From contig JAFYPL010000031.1 of the NCBI GenBank assembly GCA_017547525.1, positions 1 through 51,299 on the forward strand: a DNA stretch of 51,299 nucleotides, read 5' to 3'. The notes under the pieces were generated by a model, which saw only the letters and a program-made list of their open reading frames with translations, did not search any database and was not told the origin of the DNA. Position 1 is the first letter of the stretch; every line of letters begins with the position of its first letter. The DNA comes from Oscillospiraceae bacterium (GTDB taxonomy: Bacteria; Bacillota; Clostridia; Oscillospirales; Ruminococcaceae). Of the stretch, positions 49,466 through 51,299 are shown in pieces. The position numbers and the translations under genes were made by a program.

Positions 49466-50353
49466 TTATTCTCCTTTTTCAAATACAGGCACTATTGTCA
49501 TGCCTTTGAGAATCAGGTCATCATCCCGGTCGATGTTTCTTCCGGTTGTATGTGCCCGTACAAACTCTTCCTGTATGTCAGTCGGAGTTCTGTATTTTTT
49601 CTGTGACCATGATTTCAGTATACCATTACAGTATCTTATTGATGCATTAGGGCCGGCAGAAGAATATGCTGCTTCTATCATATCCGCAGACATATTCAGT
49701 CGTTCGCTCCATGCGTTTATCATGGTTTTTTCGCTGTTTGTCAGTTTGCTCTGTTCCAGTGCAAATATTTTGCACACTTTCCGGTACAGTGCTTCTCGTT
49801 TTTCCAGTGTCCGTATATATTCTTCAGCTTTCTCGGCTGAGGTTATGCCTTCTTTTTCATACAGATTCTGTATTACCCTTGCGGTGTAGGCGGGGCCTTT
49901 CTGTGCAGGTGCCAGATGCGTAGCCAATACCAGAATAACTTCGGCCGGGATATTTTCCTGTAAAAGCAGATTCAGGTATTTGTTTGTGCCTGTTTCGTTG
50001 ATTGCCTGACCGTATATTTTCTGCAGGTGGTTTACCAATACTTCCACCTCAGGGTTTTCCCGGGCGATATTCAGTATTTCCCGGCTGGAAAGCATCTTTT
50101 TCTTTTTAGGTTTTTCAGAAAAAGTTTCCTCACACAAAATCAAGCCTTTGTCTGTCCAGAACAAAAGGCTTGAATTAATTGCTGTCAGACTTATCTGCAG
50201 TTTATTGGAAATATCCTGCGGATTAATTTCACCTTTCTGCAGAACATAAAGTATGACTTTCAGGTCATTTTCGCGGGCACTGTACAAATTTTCGAAAACA
50301 ACTGCTGGCACATTAGGTCCGAGAACAGCTTGTTTCATCAGTTGAAATTTCAT
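49466..50353 (-). CDS. DnaD/DnaB-like replication initiation protein
   Basis: A 295-residue primosomal protein. The N-terminal ~110 residues look like a winged-helix domain (QISLTAINSSLLFWTDKGL). The C-terminal DnaD domain ends with YRTPTDIQEEFVRA. A second DnaD-like block lies near 165-215 (ARVIQNLYEKEGITSAEKAEEYIRTLE, here only its core). It probably remodels origin DNA for the DnaC loader encoded next. The small membrane protein gene 28 nt upstream may share the transcript. Confidence 0.88.
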   Translation of the reverse strand: MKFQLMKQAVLGPNVPAVVFENLYSARENDLKVILYVLQKGEINPQDISNKLQISLTAINSSLLFWTDKGLILCEETFSEKPKKKKMLSSREILNIARENPEVEVLVNHLQKIYGQAINETGTNKYLNLLLQENIPAEVILVLATHLAPAQKGPAYTARVIQNLYEKEGITSAEKAEEYIRTLEKREALYRKVCKIFALEQSKLTNSEKTMINAWSERLNMSADMIEAAYSSAGPNASIRYCNGILKSWSQKKYRTPTDIQEEFVRAHTTGRNIDRDDDLILKGMTIVPVFEKGE

Positions 50354-50381
50354 ACTGTGGTTTCCTTATTATATAATAGGA

Positions 50382-50708
50382 TTATTTAGAGTTTTTAGCA
50401 TTTCTTTTAGCTTCGATTTTCCGGCCGATGTTACCGCGTTCATAGAACAGGAACAGGAACAGGCAAACACAGAAACCGCTTGCTGCGAAAACTACAAATT
50501 TTGTTGTGTCGAATGTAGCAAAATCCATGTTGAAAATACCGCCGCCAGAGCCACAAACAGAGAATGTAATTATCAGGTATACAAGGTATGTAATCATAGC
50601 TCTGATATGGGATTTCAGATGGAAATTTTTTAGCAGGAAAGTTATGCATGCGCACCAGATTAAAGCATTTATTGGTCCAGCTATAACATACACGTGAAAC
50701 ATTGTCAT
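50382..50708 (-). CDS. Small membrane protein, function unknown
   Basis: A 108-residue protein with three hydrophobic segments (about 7-27, 38-56, 68-91) and a basic C-terminus (RKIEAKRNAKNSK), not assigned to a family. GGAGG lies 11 nt before ATG 50708; the second ATG, two codons later, would be farther. It precedes the dnaD-dnaC pair on the same strand. Confidence 0.75.
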   Translation of the reverse strand: MTMFHVYVIAGPINALIWCACITFLLKNFHLKSHIRAMITYLVYLIITFSVCGSGGGIFNMDFATFDTTKFVVFAASGFCVCLFLFLFYERGNIGRKIEAKRNAKNSK

Positions 50709-50880
50709 AATATAAAGATCCTCCGGATATATAAATATAATATCATTATCATTGATAAACCTGTAAACTATATTGTATAGTTTTTTTTACTTTATGTCAA
50801 TCAAAATAACATTTTAGATTGTGAATATTGTTTTCTGTAAAACATAGCGAAAAGTGATTAAATCACAGAAATATTGTGTT

Positions 50881-50909
50881 TTGAAAATAATTTTGATAAT
50901 ATCTATGCT
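50881..50909 (+). promoter_or_regulatory. Promoter of the TSCPD gene
   Basis: -35 TTGAAA (50881-50886), 17-bp spacer, -10 TATGCT (50904-50909), 41 bp before ATG 50950. Confidence 0.5.
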
Positions 50910-50949
50910 GGCAATATATTTATAATAAAAATTGAGGAGTTTTAATACT

Positions 50950-51231
50950 ATGGAATATACAAGAAGACACAGAGGCGTTTGCTCCAGAGCTTCCTACGTA
51001 GAGCTGGATGAAAACGGTGTAATCGTAAATGCAAAAATCATCGGTGGTTGCGACGGTAACACAAGAGGTCTGGCTCAGATCGTTACAGGTCTGCCAGCAG
51101 AATTCGTTATCAAAAAATGGAAAGGCACACCATGTATGTTCAGACCAACATCATGCCCTGACCAGTTTGCAACTACTATTGAAGAAGCACTGAAACAGCT
51201 GGAAGCTGAAAAAGCAGCTAAAGCAGAATAA
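50950..51231 (+). CDS. TSCPD-domain protein (TIGR03905-type)
   Basis: A 93-residue protein named for its conserved TSCPD motif, seen in MFRPTSCPDQFA. The Cys-containing GVCSRASY and GGCDGNTRGLAQ are also conserved, so it may bind metal. Related domains are found at the C-terminus of some ribonucleotide reductases, but the stand-alone role is unknown. ATG 50950 is preceded by GAGGAGTTTTAATACT; an earlier in-frame start at 50932 overlaps this site. It has its own terminator. Confidence 0.9.
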   Translation: MEYTRRHRGVCSRASYVELDENGVIVNAKIIGGCDGNTRGLAQIVTGLPAEFVIKKWKGTPCMFRPTSCPDQFATTIEEALKQLEAEKAAKAE

Positions 51232-51240
51232 TAAAGCCTA

Positions 51241-51268
51241 AGCAGCCCGGTATGGGCTGCTTTTACTA
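51241..51268 (+). terminator. Terminator after the TSCPD gene
   Basis: AGCAGCCC (51241-51248) and GGGCTGCT (51254-51261) with a 5-nt loop, then TTT. Confidence 0.9.
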
Positions 51269-51299
51269 TATATAGTGATATATAATATATATTATAATA

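Overview
The window looks like the chromosome of a low-to-moderate GC Gram-positive bacterium, most likely in class Clostridia (Bacillota). Support: strong AGGAGG-type ribosome binding sites; a division/cell-wall cluster with a PASTA-bearing SpoVD/PBP2x-type transpeptidase; a MurE with a DNPR motif, which implies meso-diaminopimelate peptidoglycan; a DivIVA-like protein; a DnaD/DnaC-type helicase-loading pair; and a TSCPD-family protein. No genus can be named from this sequence alone.

Region 1 (about 1-11,200) is AT-rich accessory DNA. It opens with a large serine recombinase. Next comes a compact RiPP-like operon: a radical SAM/SPASM maturase, a 73-residue peptide with nine cysteines, a membrane-anchored S41 peptidase and an ABC exporter. 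This module is bracketed by two ~240-bp direct copies of the recombinase 3' end, the second being a gene remnant. A stand-alone receiver protein and a cytosolic Cys-rich histidine kinase follow. Last is a minus-strand array of barnase/barstar toxin-immunity modules separated by three copies of a 35-bp repeat. One module has lost its toxin by internal deletion and another survives only as a stub.

Region 2 (about 11,250-16,100) returns to core-like composition: nucleoside hydrolase, Sel1-repeat protein, two small membrane proteins, tRNA-Gln(CUG), an ArsC/Spx-like protein, a PfkB-family kinase and a hexapeptide acetyltransferase.

Region 3 (about 16,200-32,000) is the dcw cluster, mraZ-rsmH-ftsL-pbp-murE-murF-mraY-ftsW-murG-ftsQ-ftsZ. 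It starts at a promoter followed by five 10-bp-phased GTG repeats, the likely MraZ operator. murD, murC and ftsA are missing from their usual places. Uridine phosphorylase, a DivIVA-like protein, thioredoxin, a tiny Asn/Gln-rich ORF and a YebC-type regulator follow.

Region 4 (about 32,000-51,299) is mixed housekeeping and cell-surface functions: a PASTA protein with a degenerate kinase domain, two lipoproteins, a P-loop kinase, an M28 peptidase, a CapD-like dehydratase plus sugar transferase, the rpsF-ssb-rpsR operon, galU with a RING/zinc-ribbon membrane protein, prfB without a frameshift site, and a nitroreductase-like protein. It also holds a cobalamin-riboswitch-controlled DUF4430 lipoprotein with an ECF S component, an archaeal/plant-type D-aminoacyl-tRNA deacylase coupled to a Cys-rich small protein, dnaD-dnaC, and a TSCPD protein.

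The strongest candidates for undescribed biology are the nine-Cys peptide/rSAM/S41/ABC operon between recombinase repeats, the repeat-bounded barnase/barstar array with an orphan immunity gene, the receiver/Cys-rich kinase pair, the PASTA pseudokinase, and the bacterial DTD2-like deacylase.
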